From Cryobacterium breve (GTDB taxonomy: Bacteria > Actinomycetota > Actinomycetes > Actinomycetales > Microbacteriaceae): DNA of 64,000 bases. Under the pieces are notes generated by a model that ran no database searches, was not told the DNA's origin, and saw only the letters and a list, made by a program, of their open reading frames with translations. Below are positions 54,143-63,518 of the stretch, piece after piece; position 1 is the stretch's first letter; every line of letters begins with the position of its first letter. The stretch covers positions 3,348,001 to 3,412,000 of the forward strand of contig NZ_CP075584.1 of NCBI RefSeq assembly GCF_027594785.1. The letters run 5' to 3'. A program made the translations under genes and the position numbers.

Positions 54143-54760
54143 CTAACTCAGGGCCATCGGCCCGTGGATCGCGGCTTTCGCTGCGATGGCGACGGGTCCG
54201 ATCGCTCCGACCCCGACCTTGGTGATGCGGGCCAGGTCTTCGAGGGTGTCCGCACCGTGCCGCTTTGCGGCGTGGATGATGATGGCGGCGCAGGCCTCGG
54301 CGTCGGCGAGGGCGTCGTGGTGGGCGAAGTCCTCGAAGCCGGCCGCCATGGCGGCGACCGGGAGCCGGTAGGAGTCGAGGTGATAGGTGCGGCGGGCGAC
54401 CTGCAGGCTGCAGACATAGCTGAAGTCGGGCACCGGGAGTCCGGCGACCGTAGAGGCGGTCTTGATGACGCCGAGGTCGAAACCGGCGTTGTGGGCGACG
54501 AGCGTGTCGCCGTCGGCGAAGGCGACCAGTGCAGGGAGCTGCTGGGCCCAGGTCGGGGCACCGAAGACATTCGCCGGGTAGATGCCGTGGATCTTGATGT
54601 TCCACTTCAGGAACTCGTCGTGGCCGGGTGCGGGCTGGATGAACCAGCCGACACGGTCGGTCACGAGCCCATCACGCACTTTGACCAGCCCGACCGAACA
54701 CGCGGAGGCGCTCGAGGAGTTGGCGGTTTCGAAGTCGATCGCGGTGAAGTTGAGGGGCAC
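54143..54760 (-). CDS. DnaQ-like 3'-5' exonuclease (DEDDh)
   Basis: A 205-residue exonuclease with all five catalytic residues: Asp/Glu in TAIDFETANSSSASACSVGL, Asp in LVAHNAGFDLGVIK, and His/Asp in HHDALADAEACAAI. The spacing is that of free-standing polymerase III epsilon-like enzymes. It removes nucleotides from DNA or RNA 3' ends. Start codon ATG; the divergent ychF promoter lies just upstream. Confidence 0.93.
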   Translation of the reverse strand: MPLNFTAIDFETANSSSASACSVGLVKVRDGLVTDRVGWFIQPAPGHDEFLKWNIKIHGIYPANVFGAPTWAQQLPALVAFADGDTLVAHNAGFDLGVIKTASTVAGLPVPDFSYVCSLQVARRTYHLDSYRLPVAAMAAGFEDFAHHDALADAEACAAIIIHAAKRHGADTLEDLARITKVGVGAIGPVAIAAKAAIHGPMALS

Positions 54761-54809
54761 CCCTTCATGCTCTCACGGCCCACCGACAGGCCCGACGGGG
54801 CCCGCCCGG

Positions 54810-54815
54810 TACGAT
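54810..54815 (+). promoter_or_regulatory. -10 box TACGAT of ychF
   Basis: TACGAT ends 8 nt before the GTG at 54824 with no ribosome site, so the mRNA is nearly leaderless. Confidence 0.45.
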
Positions 54816-54823
54816 GGATTCTC

Positions 54824-55897
<1,074 letters not shown>

Positions 55898-55944
55898 CCC
55901 GTGCGGCGGGTTGACGGATGGGCTGTTTCCCTATCGTCTGCCTG

Positions 55945-57021
55945 TCATTCGATCTTCGTCAGCGCGGTGAAGGACGTGGTCTTGTCGTTGTTGTTCTGGC
56001 AGGTCTGAAAGAGAAGGTCGTAGGTTGCTGGGATGTCGCGGCCGAAGGCTGTGTCATGGTTCAACGTAGCCACCACACCCTCCACACGGTATCTGCCCGC
56101 GTGGATCCCAGTGAGAGTGATCACGGTCCCCGCTGACTGCGGGAAGACAGACCCACCGCAATACCAATGCTCAGCGATCACGGCGACCAGGTAGGCGGCG
56201 ACGTCCACAGCGCCGTTGCATGCGTCCACTTCGGTCTGGCCGCCGGTGACCCTGACGTTCAACGTGAAGGGGCCGGTGGCCACGGCCGGACGGACCGGAG
56301 CCTCCGCCTGACTGGACGGTGCGTGGCTTTGATCGATGATCGGGATGGCCGGGGCGGCCGCCTTTGCCGGGGTTCCCGCCTTGGCTTTCGCGGCAGAAAC
56401 CGCGTTGGATGCCGCCTTCTTCGCTGCGGCCGACGCTTTGGCTGAGGCGTCAGCAACAGCTTTCGCCTGGTCGCTCTGCCAGGTCAGGACGGCGGTAGTT
56501 ATCGACGACGACGGTGCGTCCAGGGCGGCGATCGCGGCCGCGAGACCAGCGGAGACCGGGAAATGGTGGACGCTGACGGCGGTGGTCGCAGCACGGAACC
56601 CCGCGCCGGGGGAGAGCAGATCATCACCGCGGACGGGCGCCAGAGCAGCAGCGTCAGCCTCCTGGACTTCAGCCCAGGCGGCGTTGATCTGGTCGTCAAG
56701 GGCCTGGATGCTGGTGGTGAGAGCAGCGCGGACGTCAGCGGCCGGGACCTCAGCGACGTGCAACGCCAGCGTGGTTTTCGCCGTGGCCAGGGAGGTGGCT
56801 GCTGCGTCGATCTGGGTGAGCGCCGACGTCCGCTGCAAATCCAGGATCTTTACGGCTGCTGTATGCGAGGACTGCGCGTCGTCGTAATCGAGCGCGCGCT
56901 CCGTATTCACTGTGAACAGGCCGCCGGCCAGCGCGAGGACCAATCCCACGGAAATGGAGGCGGTGATGTTTCGCCGGCGGTGGTCCGGTCGGATCGGTGC
57001 CCAAGAGAAATCTTCGTACAT
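55945..57021 (-). CDS. Hypothetical membrane-anchored coiled-coil protein (358 aa)
   Basis: Not recognised. AAGGAG 3 bp before the ATG at 57019-57021 supports the start. One membrane helix at about 22-40, then Ala-rich coiled coil (about 50-225) with an Ala/Lys stretch (SAAAKKAASNAVSAAKAK), and a C-terminal domain (250-358) holding VDACNGAVD, AEHWYCGGSVFPQ and LLFQTCQNN, so possibly one disulfide. It lies between ychF and its duplicated 3' end, opposite in direction, as the only gene of that segment. Confidence 0.7.
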   Translation of the reverse strand: MYEDFSWAPIRPDHRRRNITASISVGLVLALAGGLFTVNTERALDYDDAQSSHTAAVKILDLQRTSALTQIDAAATSLATAKTTLALHVAEVPAADVRAALTTSIQALDDQINAAWAEVQEADAAALAPVRGDDLLSPGAGFRAATTAVSVHHFPVSAGLAAAIAALDAPSSSITTAVLTWQSDQAKAVADASAKASAAAKKAASNAVSAAKAKAGTPAKAAAPAIPIIDQSHAPSSQAEAPVRPAVATGPFTLNVRVTGGQTEVDACNGAVDVAAYLVAVIAEHWYCGGSVFPQSAGTVITLTGIHAGRYRVEGVVATLNHDTAFGRDIPATYDLLFQTCQNNNDKTTSFTALTKIE

Positions 57022-57245
57022 GCTGCTCCTTTGTCCAGAGGAACATGCGCGGTGGCCCCGTGCCCAGCTTAGAGAACAGGAATGACACGTCGCGTTCTTT
57101 TTCACCGACGGCACGGGACGCCACGCCGTGGGACAGGCGCGCCGGTTACGACTGTTCTGCGACGATTTCTGTCCTCGCCTGGGTGCGGTATCCACAGGTA
57201 AGCGCTCACGTCACAGGTCACGATCTAGCCTGGACGAGTCGAGCT

Positions 57246-57354
57246 GACCTACCTGACCGCAGGCCCCAAGGAGACCCGCGCCTGGACGATCCACAAGGGC
57301 TGGACCGCCCCGCAGGCCGCCGGCGTGATCCTGGAGTTCCGCTTCAACGTGTAG
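57246..57354 (+). pseudogene. Duplicated 3' end of ychF with internal deletion
   Basis: 57246-57331 matches ychF 55645-55730 in 85 of 86 positions and 57332-57350 matches 55875-55893 exactly, followed by a stop in the same frame; the 144 bp between are missing, a loss of 48 codons that keeps the frame. It has no start codon or promoter of its own. The flanks 57022-57245 and 57355-57476 hold nothing else that I recognise. Confidence 0.92.
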
Positions 57355-57476
57355 TCCGCACTGCAGATTGAGTCCTGATTGAGTCAAGGCGGTTCCGGCG
57401 CCGGTGATTTCGCCGCCATTGTGGGTTCAGGAGACTTCGTAATCACGTCCGGCCGCGTCGCAGATCTCGCGGGCTC

Positions 57477-58196
57477 TCAGGCACCCCAGTTCGGCGAGGG
57501 CGTCGTGAGCTGTGTGATGGGTCCGAGTGGGTCGGGAGCGAGGAGCTGGACTGAGAACGTGCGCGCGGATCCTGCACTGTCGTCGGAGGGTGGCAGTGGC
57601 ACGAACCCAACGCCGATGTTGAGTTCAGATTGGCCTCCGGACGGCAGCCGGAACGAGGTGTCGGGATATCGTGCCTCGAGTTCTGCGGCGCTGTCTCCGA
57701 TGGCGATTCCGTCGACGGTGCCGATGTGAACACCGTTCACGGCCTCGGCTGACACTCGTACCCACGTATTCGAACTGAATGGTGGCGTCCCCCCAGTCAC
57801 GGGGTCATTGAGGACGAAGCCGCCCCATTGATACCGTGTCGTAGGTGGCACGTCATTGCGGCCCTCGAAATTCTCCACAATGGGTGCGCTCCCCAGCGCC
57901 TGGGAGAGTCCGGCGACCACCTCGCTTGCCGACTGGAAGTAGTCGAACGTGGACACCGTCTTTCCTGATGCATCGCGGAGTTCGATTGACGCGGCACTGA
58001 CGAAGATGTCCGTCACCGCTGCTGGCGCAGAGGGACGCTCTGATGGGGTGGGGGCCGTCGCTGTTGCCGCCGGAATCGCGGTACCCCGGACGGGATCCGA
58101 CGAACCCGCACACCCGGTCAGCAGCAGAACGCTCGCAACCAGGGCCAGTGCTGTGAGCGCCGCGCCGCGCCCTCCCGTCACTCTCCGAAAAGTCAT
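57477..58196 (-). CDS. Predicted lipoprotein of unknown function (239 aa)
   Basis: Signal peptide at 1-28 with the lipobox LLTGC (cleavage before Cys). After an Ala/Thr/Pro-rich linker the rest is a beta-rich domain with WGGFVLNDP, VNGVHIGTVDGIAIG and FSVQLLAPD. Similar lipoproteins are scattered in Microbacteriaceae; function unknown. Start is the ATG at 58196. Confidence 0.78.
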   Translation of the reverse strand: MTFRRVTGGRGAALTALALVASVLLLTGCAGSSDPVRGTAIPAATATAPTPSERPSAPAAVTDIFVSAASIELRDASGKTVSTFDYFQSASEVVAGLSQALGSAPIVENFEGRNDVPPTTRYQWGGFVLNDPVTGGTPPFSSNTWVRVSAEAVNGVHIGTVDGIAIGDSAAELEARYPDTSFRLPSGGQSELNIGVGFVPLPPSDDSAGSARTFSVQLLAPDPLGPITQLTTPSPNWGA

Positions 58197-58434
58197 ACGT
58201 CCCCCTCGTTCATCAGGCAAATTACTGCACCCGGGGACATCCTCGCACAGGTTTTCGTGGGTGCATTAGGTCTATGACCAATCCCGAGCGGGAAGTGGGA
58301 AGCGAGAAGAAACGTCTCAACTGAGCAACCATGGTCGGCGGACATACTTCGGTCGGCGCCGGTGGTCGATTCCATGGCTCAATCGGGTGGAGGTGCACTT
58401 TGACGTTAGGCTCGGGCTCCTTGCGATAGTCATC

Positions 58435-58523
<89 letters not shown>

Positions 58524-58543
58524 ATCCATCGAAGGAGACCCTC

Positions 58544-59218
58544 GTGCCTGTCATCGCCATCATCGGAGCCGGACCGGGGCTCGGAGCCGCCGTCGCGCGA
58601 AAGTTCGGGCGCGAAGGCTTCTCCATTGCCCTGATCGCCAGGAACCAGTCGAAACTGGACACCATGGCAGCCGAGCTCACCGCCGCCGGCTTCACCGCGA
58701 GGGCTTACGCAGCGGATGTCCTCACGCCGGTGTCGCTCGAAGTCGCCCTGGCGCGTGCCGGAGCGGAGCTCGGACCTATCACAGCGTTGCAGTACAGCCC
58801 GCTCCCGTCGCGCGACTACCTGAAGCCCGTCCTCGAGATGACTCCGGAGCTGGCCCTGGAGGCAATGCAGTTCTCGGCCCTCGGGCTCATCCACGCGGCG
58901 CGTGCGGTGCTGCCAGCGATGCGGGCGGCAGGGAGCGGCAGCATCATCCTGATCAACGGCGGAACCTCGGTGAAGGCCCGTGCCGGCTTTGCCGGCACCT
59001 CGGTGGCCTTCCCTGCCGAGAGCGCCTACGGCGAGATGCTTCACGACGTTCTGGCGGATGAGGGCATCAGGGTCAACCAGCTGGTGATTCCCGGCGGCAT
59101 CCCCCAGCTTCAGCTGGCCAACGGAATCGACGGGGTCGCCGATCGCATCTGGGGGCTCCATGCCGTCGCTGGTCCGTTCCGCACCATGCTCATCCCGCTG
59201 GAGGACGGCCGGGAATAG
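58544..59218 (+). CDS. Atypical short-chain dehydrogenase/reductase-like protein (224 aa)
   Basis: Rossmann motif IGAGPGLGAAVARKFGREGF at residues 6-25 and the strand ARAYAADV are present. The catalytic YxxxK is not seen; the corresponding region reads PAESAYGEML, so it is either inactive as a dehydrogenase or belongs to a group with other chemistry. GTG start, with AAGGAG 7 bp upstream, follows directly the microsatellite. The 222 bp after it hold the aminotransferase remnant. Confidence 0.78.
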   Translation: MPVIAIIGAGPGLGAAVARKFGREGFSIALIARNQSKLDTMAAELTAAGFTARAYAADVLTPVSLEVALARAGAELGPITALQYSPLPSRDYLKPVLEMTPELALEAMQFSALGLIHAARAVLPAMRAAGSGSIILINGGTSVKARAGFAGTSVAFPAESAYGEMLHDVLADEGIRVNQLVIPGGIPQLQLANGIDGVADRIWGLHAVAGPFRTMLIPLEDGRE

Positions 59219-59269
59219 GGCGGTAGCCGCCCGGCCTGTTGTGGCCGGGGGCATCCTCCGGGGGAAGGG

Positions 59270-59386
59270 TCAGGGTGTGGGCAGGAGGGAGAGCGCCGTC
59301 AGGAGCGGTTCCTGCCGGCCGGCCAGGCACACCCTGATCCAGTCCTCGCCGGCGGATCCGAAGGCGGAATCGGGGTCGACGGCCAC
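59270..59386 (-). pseudogene. C-terminal remnant of a class I aminotransferase
   Basis: In one minus-strand frame the sequence reads VAVDPDSAFGSAGEDWIRV followed by CLAGRQEPLLTALSLL and a stop. The GSAFG.AGE.WIRV pattern is the usual end of class I/II aminotransferases (the Arg binds the substrate carboxylate). There is no upstream coding continuity, so it is a relic. Confidence 0.7.
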
Positions 59387-59440
59387 CCTCCGATGAGCAG
59401 GATGTTCCCTGCACACTAGGCAACGTCTCACGCTGTCGTT

Positions 59441-60190
59441 CTAGAGCTCCTTCGTCAGCCCGCCGTCAATTCTGAAGTCGGCACCCGTGACGTTGCCGGC
59501 CCTGCCGCTGGCCAGCAGGATCACGAGGTCGGCTACTTCCGCTGGTTCGGTGAAGCGGCCGGTGACGAACCCGCCGCCGGCTTCGATGATGCGCTTGCGT
59601 GCCTCGTCGGGGGAGACGCCCATGGCCTTGGCGACCGTCGACGCCACCCCGGTTTCGCCCAACCACAGCGGCGTCGAGACGGGCCCGGGGCTGACCGTGT
59701 TGAAGCGGATGCCCCGGTCACCGAACTCCTTGGAGAGAGCCTTCGAGAGGTTCCAGACCCCCGCTTTCGCGACCGAATAGTCGATGACTCCAGGGTCGGG
59801 AAGGTAGGCGTTCACAGACGCGATGGTGACCACGGTTCCCCCTCCTCTCTCGATCGGCAGGGGAATGGCCGCGCGGGTCGTGCGCACAACGGCCATCAGA
59901 TCGAGGTTCAGGGTGGTGAGCCAGTCCTCGTCGGTCACGTCGAGGAACCCCGTGGTGCGCGGTGTGAGCGCACCGACGTTGTTGACGAGGATATCGAGGC
60001 CATCGGCGGCTTCGGCGATCAGCGTGTCCGGGCCGGTCGGGGTCGACAGATCTTCGATCACGTACCAGGATGCCGGCACTCCCATCGCCCCGTACGTACT
60101 GGCCAGCGGCCAGGGGCAGTGGATCCATTTTGTGGTGCTTGAGGACAAGGTGAGCCAGATCATCGTGTCGCCGCAGGCCGGCATCGCCAA
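59441..60190 (-). pseudogene. 5'-truncated short-chain dehydrogenase
   Basis: From about 60067 downward the frame is a good SDR: DILVNNVGALTPRTTGF, VVTIASVNAYLPDPGVIDYSVAKAGVWNL (Ser and YxxxK), and a normal C-terminus GADFRIDGGLTKEL. The N-terminal TGxxxGIG cofactor motif and first ~55 residues are missing; the residues read upstream of 60067 are unrelated. The protein cannot bind NAD(P) normally. Confidence 0.72.
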
Positions 60191-60206
60191 AGAACTCTGT
60201 GGCTAG
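60067..60206 (+). pseudogene. Unrecognised coding fragment on the plus strand
   Basis: The plus frame reads GQWIHFVVLEDKVSQIIVS and ends AKELCG at a TAG at 60204-60206, with codon usage like a real gene end, but it has no start and runs into the SDR fragment antisense. Probably the 3' end of a lost gene joined here. Confidence 0.35.
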
Positions 60207-60269
60207 TTCGATACTCTGAAGGCGGATGCGGCGCTAGCGTGGGCGGCACCACGAACGAAGAGGGGCCGC

Positions 60270-60734
60270 ATGTCCTACATTGTCGACTTCGTGAACGTAT
60301 CGTCCGTCGGACTTGAGTCGTCGCCGGTGGTCGAAGCGCTCGCCGGCTTACGGGCCAATGAGGCGCGCTACTTCAGGAACAAGTACGACCACGTCTTCAC
60401 CGTCAGCCCGGTGAGCGATGCTCCGGACGTGCTCGAGTGGGTAAGCCACATCCTCTCGGAGGAGCGCGACATCGTCATCGCCTCGCGCCCGCTCGAGGTG
60501 ACCTCCTTCGAAGTCGAGGGGATTCGGATGGCTTACGTGTTCTATGAGTCCGGGTTGTCGATCAACGTGATGTACGGCATCGAGGATGGTCAGAAGCGTG
60601 CCGTCGGGTTCAAGCTCGCCGACGGCATGGAGGTGCCCGAAGAACTGGCGTCGCGCTTCAAATTCGCACGGCAGAAATCGAAGCTGGCCGGTGTCATTCG
60701 GGGCTCGTACTTCGTGATCAAGGGCGAGTACTGA
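60270..60734 (+). CDS. Hypothetical protein (154 aa) with a TTA codon
   Basis: Not recognised; a globular alpha+beta protein without membrane segments or known motifs, ending in SKLAGVIRGSYFVIKGEY. Leu27 is encoded by TTA (60348-60350), a codon avoided in this genome and read by the UAA tRNA at 1415. Start ATG has GAAGAGG 8 bp upstream. Confidence 0.7.
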   Translation: MSYIVDFVNVSSVGLESSPVVEALAGLRANEARYFRNKYDHVFTVSPVSDAPDVLEWVSHILSEERDIVIASRPLEVTSFEVEGIRMAYVFYESGLSINVMYGIEDGQKRAVGFKLADGMEVPEELASRFKFARQKSKLAGVIRGSYFVIKGEY

Positions 60735-60908
60735 GTCTTTGACCCGTCGATGCGGATCGGCGTCGGCGTAGCTGCGGCCGCTTCGGACGCGGGAGGTCTG
60801 CGTGACGGTCTCTCCTCAACAAAGTGGTTCTGACCGGGTTATCCACAGGTGGTTTGTGGGGTGGTGGATGCCCGGGGAATGTCGGTGGTGGTCCGTAGAG
60901 TGACCGAC

Positions 60909-62402
60909 ATGACAGCTGAAAATACCTCAGAACCCCACCGGGAAAGCCCTCTGGAAAGCCCTCTGGAGAGCCCGGTGGACAGCCCGGTCGACAGCACCGC
61001 GGAACCCCCGCCCGGGACCCCTCCCGACCCGAATGTGAACCCACCGCACCTCGGTCTCGTGGAGCCGTCCTTGGCCGATTTCTATGACGCGATCCGGGAC
61101 GCGGACCGCGAAATCAATCAGGCCACCGCTCGCCGGGCCGACGCGATCTATACCGCCCAGCGGGTGCTGGCCGATGTGGGGCGCGCTCGGGCGGAGGCCG
61201 CAGAACGCACCGGTGGGAGGGGCCCGCTGTGGTCGCCGGAAGAAGCCACGAAGGAGGAGTTCGCCTGCGAGGTCGGGGCGCTGCTCCGGCTCCCGCGGCG
61301 CACGGCCGAGACCCTGATCGAAGCCAGCCGCACCCTCGCCGAAGACCTCCCCGCCACCCGGGAAGCCCTGACCTCCGGGTCGATCAGCTACCGGCACGCA
61401 CAGGTGATCATGGACCAGGCCTGGGGTATCCGCATGGGGGACGATCCGGAGGCGGCCGCCCGGGCCCGCGCCGTGTTCGAGGACGTCCTCGTGCCCGCTG
61501 CGGAAGTGCTGACCGTGGCAAAACTCGCCGACAGGGCACGGCGGGTGCGGGAACGCACCCACCCGGAAACCATCACCGCAAGGCACCAGAAAAGCGTCGA
61601 GGACCGGCACGTGGTCTTCCAGGCCCTCAACGACGGCATGGCCTCCCTGTATGTGACCGGGGACGCCGAGAAAGTGCAGGCCGCCTACCACCGCACCCTC
61701 GACGTGGCCCTCACCCTGCAAGGCCCGGACGAAACCCGCACGCTGACGCAGATCGCCGTAGACGTGCTCACCGACGTCCTGACCGGCGGCGTCACCCCGG
61801 ACGGACTCGGAGCCGGCGTGGCCGCGCAGGTCAACGTCACCGTTCCCGTCCTGACCCTGCTCGGCAAAAGCGAGGAACCCGGGTACCTGGCCGGGTACGG
61901 ACCCATCGACCCGGAGACCGCGCGGCGGCTCGCCGCGGGTGCGCCGAGCTTCACCCGGCTCCTCACCCACCCCGAGACCGGGGTCGTGCTCTCGATGGGA
62001 CGCGACACCTACAAGGTCCCGGCAGCGCTCAAGAAATGGCTCGAGGTGCGGGACGAGACCTGCACCTTCCCCGGCTGCCGCCGCTCCGCCAAGCGCTCTG
62101 ACCTGGATCACAGTGTGGAATGGCAGCACGGCGGCGAAACCGACGCGATGAACCTCGCCCACCTCTGCCCGTACCACCACGCGGTCAAGAGCTACACGAG
62201 GTGGTCGCCGAGACACCTCGGCGATGGCCGGATCGAGTGGACGTCCCCGGCCGGGTACAGCTACATCGTCGAACCCTCCGCCGACATGAGACCACCGCGG
62301 AAACCCACACCCACACCCACACCCACACCGCCGGTCCCTGTCGTGGACGTCTGGAACCTCGACTCCGAACCCGACGACCCCGACAACCCGACACGCTTTT
62401 AG
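60909..62402 (+). CDS. HNH endonuclease of the DUF222/13E12 family
   Basis: A 497-residue protein: Ser/Pro/Glu repeats (ESPLESPLESPVDSPVDS) at the start, the DUF222 helical domain (about 60-330, with LRLPRRTAETLIEASRTLA), and an HNH domain (about 380-440) with CTFPGC, DLDHSVEWQHGG and NLAHLCPYHH holding the zinc and catalytic His. A C-terminal PTPTPTPTPP tract. Such genes occur in many copies in actinobacteria and are thought to be mobile or toxin-like. Taken start: ATG 60909; a GTG upstream is possible. Confidence 0.9.
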   Translation: MTAENTSEPHRESPLESPLESPVDSPVDSTAEPPPGTPPDPNVNPPHLGLVEPSLADFYDAIRDADREINQATARRADAIYTAQRVLADVGRARAEAAERTGGRGPLWSPEEATKEEFACEVGALLRLPRRTAETLIEASRTLAEDLPATREALTSGSISYRHAQVIMDQAWGIRMGDDPEAAARARAVFEDVLVPAAEVLTVAKLADRARRVRERTHPETITARHQKSVEDRHVVFQALNDGMASLYVTGDAEKVQAAYHRTLDVALTLQGPDETRTLTQIAVDVLTDVLTGGVTPDGLGAGVAAQVNVTVPVLTLLGKSEEPGYLAGYGPIDPETARRLAAGAPSFTRLLTHPETGVVLSMGRDTYKVPAALKKWLEVRDETCTFPGCRRSAKRSDLDHSVEWQHGGETDAMNLAHLCPYHHAVKSYTRWSPRHLGDGRIEWTSPAGYSYIVEPSADMRPPRKPTPTPTPTPPVPVVDVWNLDSEPDDPDNPTRF

Positions 62403-62425
62403 AAAAAGACGTGAGCCGACGCGGG

Positions 62426-63237
62426 CTAGCCCCGGCGACGACGGCGCCGAAGGATGAGATGCTCGGCGACCGCGAGGTTCAGGACCCAGGCGGCACCCAT
62501 CAGGACTGCGCGGGACAGCTCGTCCTTGGGCCCGAAAAGGATCGCCCCCGGGATCAGGAGCAGGGCCTGGGTGCCGGCGGCGACGGCGAGCGCATAGGCG
62601 CGCGTCATCCACTCGCCGTGCCTGACGAAATCGTGGCGCACGATCGCGCGGATACCGAGCAGGAGGCTCACGGCCATCGCAGACCCGAAGAAGAGCCGAA
62701 TCACGCCGAGGGCGATGCCGTCACCGGGCGGGTGCGGGTAGAACACCACCATCCACAGGCCGGACAGCGCGGAGAGCAGGCCGGCGGGGATGAGGATCCG
62801 TCCCGCCACGCGGTGCCACCTGCCCGCCCGGCGCCGCAGGGCGGGAACGAACTGGAGGGCGCCGAGGAGGCAGAAGACGGTCACGCTCACGATGTGCGTC
62901 GTGACGAGTACGGGGGAGTCGAGGAACCGTGCGTTGTCCTCGGTGGCGGCGGCGGCGCCCCCGTCAGCTCGGTGAGGCGTGCGGCTCCGGCGAGAATCGG
63001 GATGAGGCTGAGCAGGATCAGTGCGGCCGGTGCGAGCCATTGCTGCCGGGGAGCCCGCGCCGGCGTGCGGGTTCGATCAGCGCCGGGAACGGCGCCAGTA
63101 GGCCTGTCCGGTGTCGCCGTGTCGTGTGTCGACAGGCCTTGCGTCGGCAGGCCTTTTGGCTTCCTGTCGTGTGTCGACAGGCCTGATGTTGCCGCGTCGT
63201 GTGTAGGCCCGGCTCGGGTGATCTTGTCCCTCGTCAT
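62426..63237 (-). CDS. DUF2306 predicted membrane protein (one base missing)
   Basis: A base missing from the C run at 62958-62962 splits the gene; repaired it has 270 residues. A hydrophilic N-terminus with two GLSTHD repeats (from the DNA repeats at 63121-63139 and 63166-63184) precedes seven or eight membrane helices. Characteristic pieces are VTTHIVSVTVFCLLGALQFVP with the conserved His, RAGRWHRVAGRIL and GEWMTRAYALAVAAGTQ. Function unknown. Its ATG overlaps the stop of the upstream gene. Confidence 0.78.
63121..63184. repeat. Two 19-bp direct repeats inside the DUF2306 N-terminus
   Basis: GTCGTGTGTCGACAGGCCT occurs at 63121-63139 and 63166-63184, with a partial variant between. It encodes the repeated GLSTHD. 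Confidence 0.7.
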
Positions 63238-63485
63238 CGGTCACTTCTCGTCAGGAGGTTGACCGAGATCAACGTGGCGCCCAGGTCTCCGACCCGTCGC
63301 AGCAGCCCGTGCAGGGCGGCCTGGTCCACGATCGTGCCCGTGAGGGTTGTTGTTCCGTCGCTCTCTTCGGTCAGCCGGAAGCCGTCGAACCAGTCGGTCC
63401 AGCAGGCATCCAGCTGACCTTGCAGACGGATCTCATATGTGTCGAGTCCACCGCGCCCGAGGGGCGCCCCGTGTGGGTTTTTCAT
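63234..63485 (-). CDS. Small conserved protein of unknown function (83 aa)
   Basis: Reads TYEIRLQGQLDACWTDWFDGF and ends TIVDQAALHGLLRRVGDLGATLISVN, a pattern I recognise from many small bacterial proteins without assigned function. No membrane segment. Its stop overlaps the ATG of the DUF2306 gene, so the two are translated together. Confidence 0.8.
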   Translation of the reverse strand: MKNPHGAPLGRGGLDTYEIRLQGQLDACWTDWFDGFRLTEESDGTTTLTGTIVDQAALHGLLRRVGDLGATLISVNLLTRSDR

Positions 63486-63518
63486 GTCATTGCTCCTCGG
63501 TCGTCCGGCGAACCCGGG

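Noticed and set aside
57246..57354. Second functional ychF gene
   Set aside because: Only 36 codons with a 48-codon deletion and no start, so it cannot be functional.
60927..62612. 561-codon minus-strand frame opposite the HNH endonuclease
   Set aside because: Antisense shadow; the plus-strand HNH motif is unmistakable.
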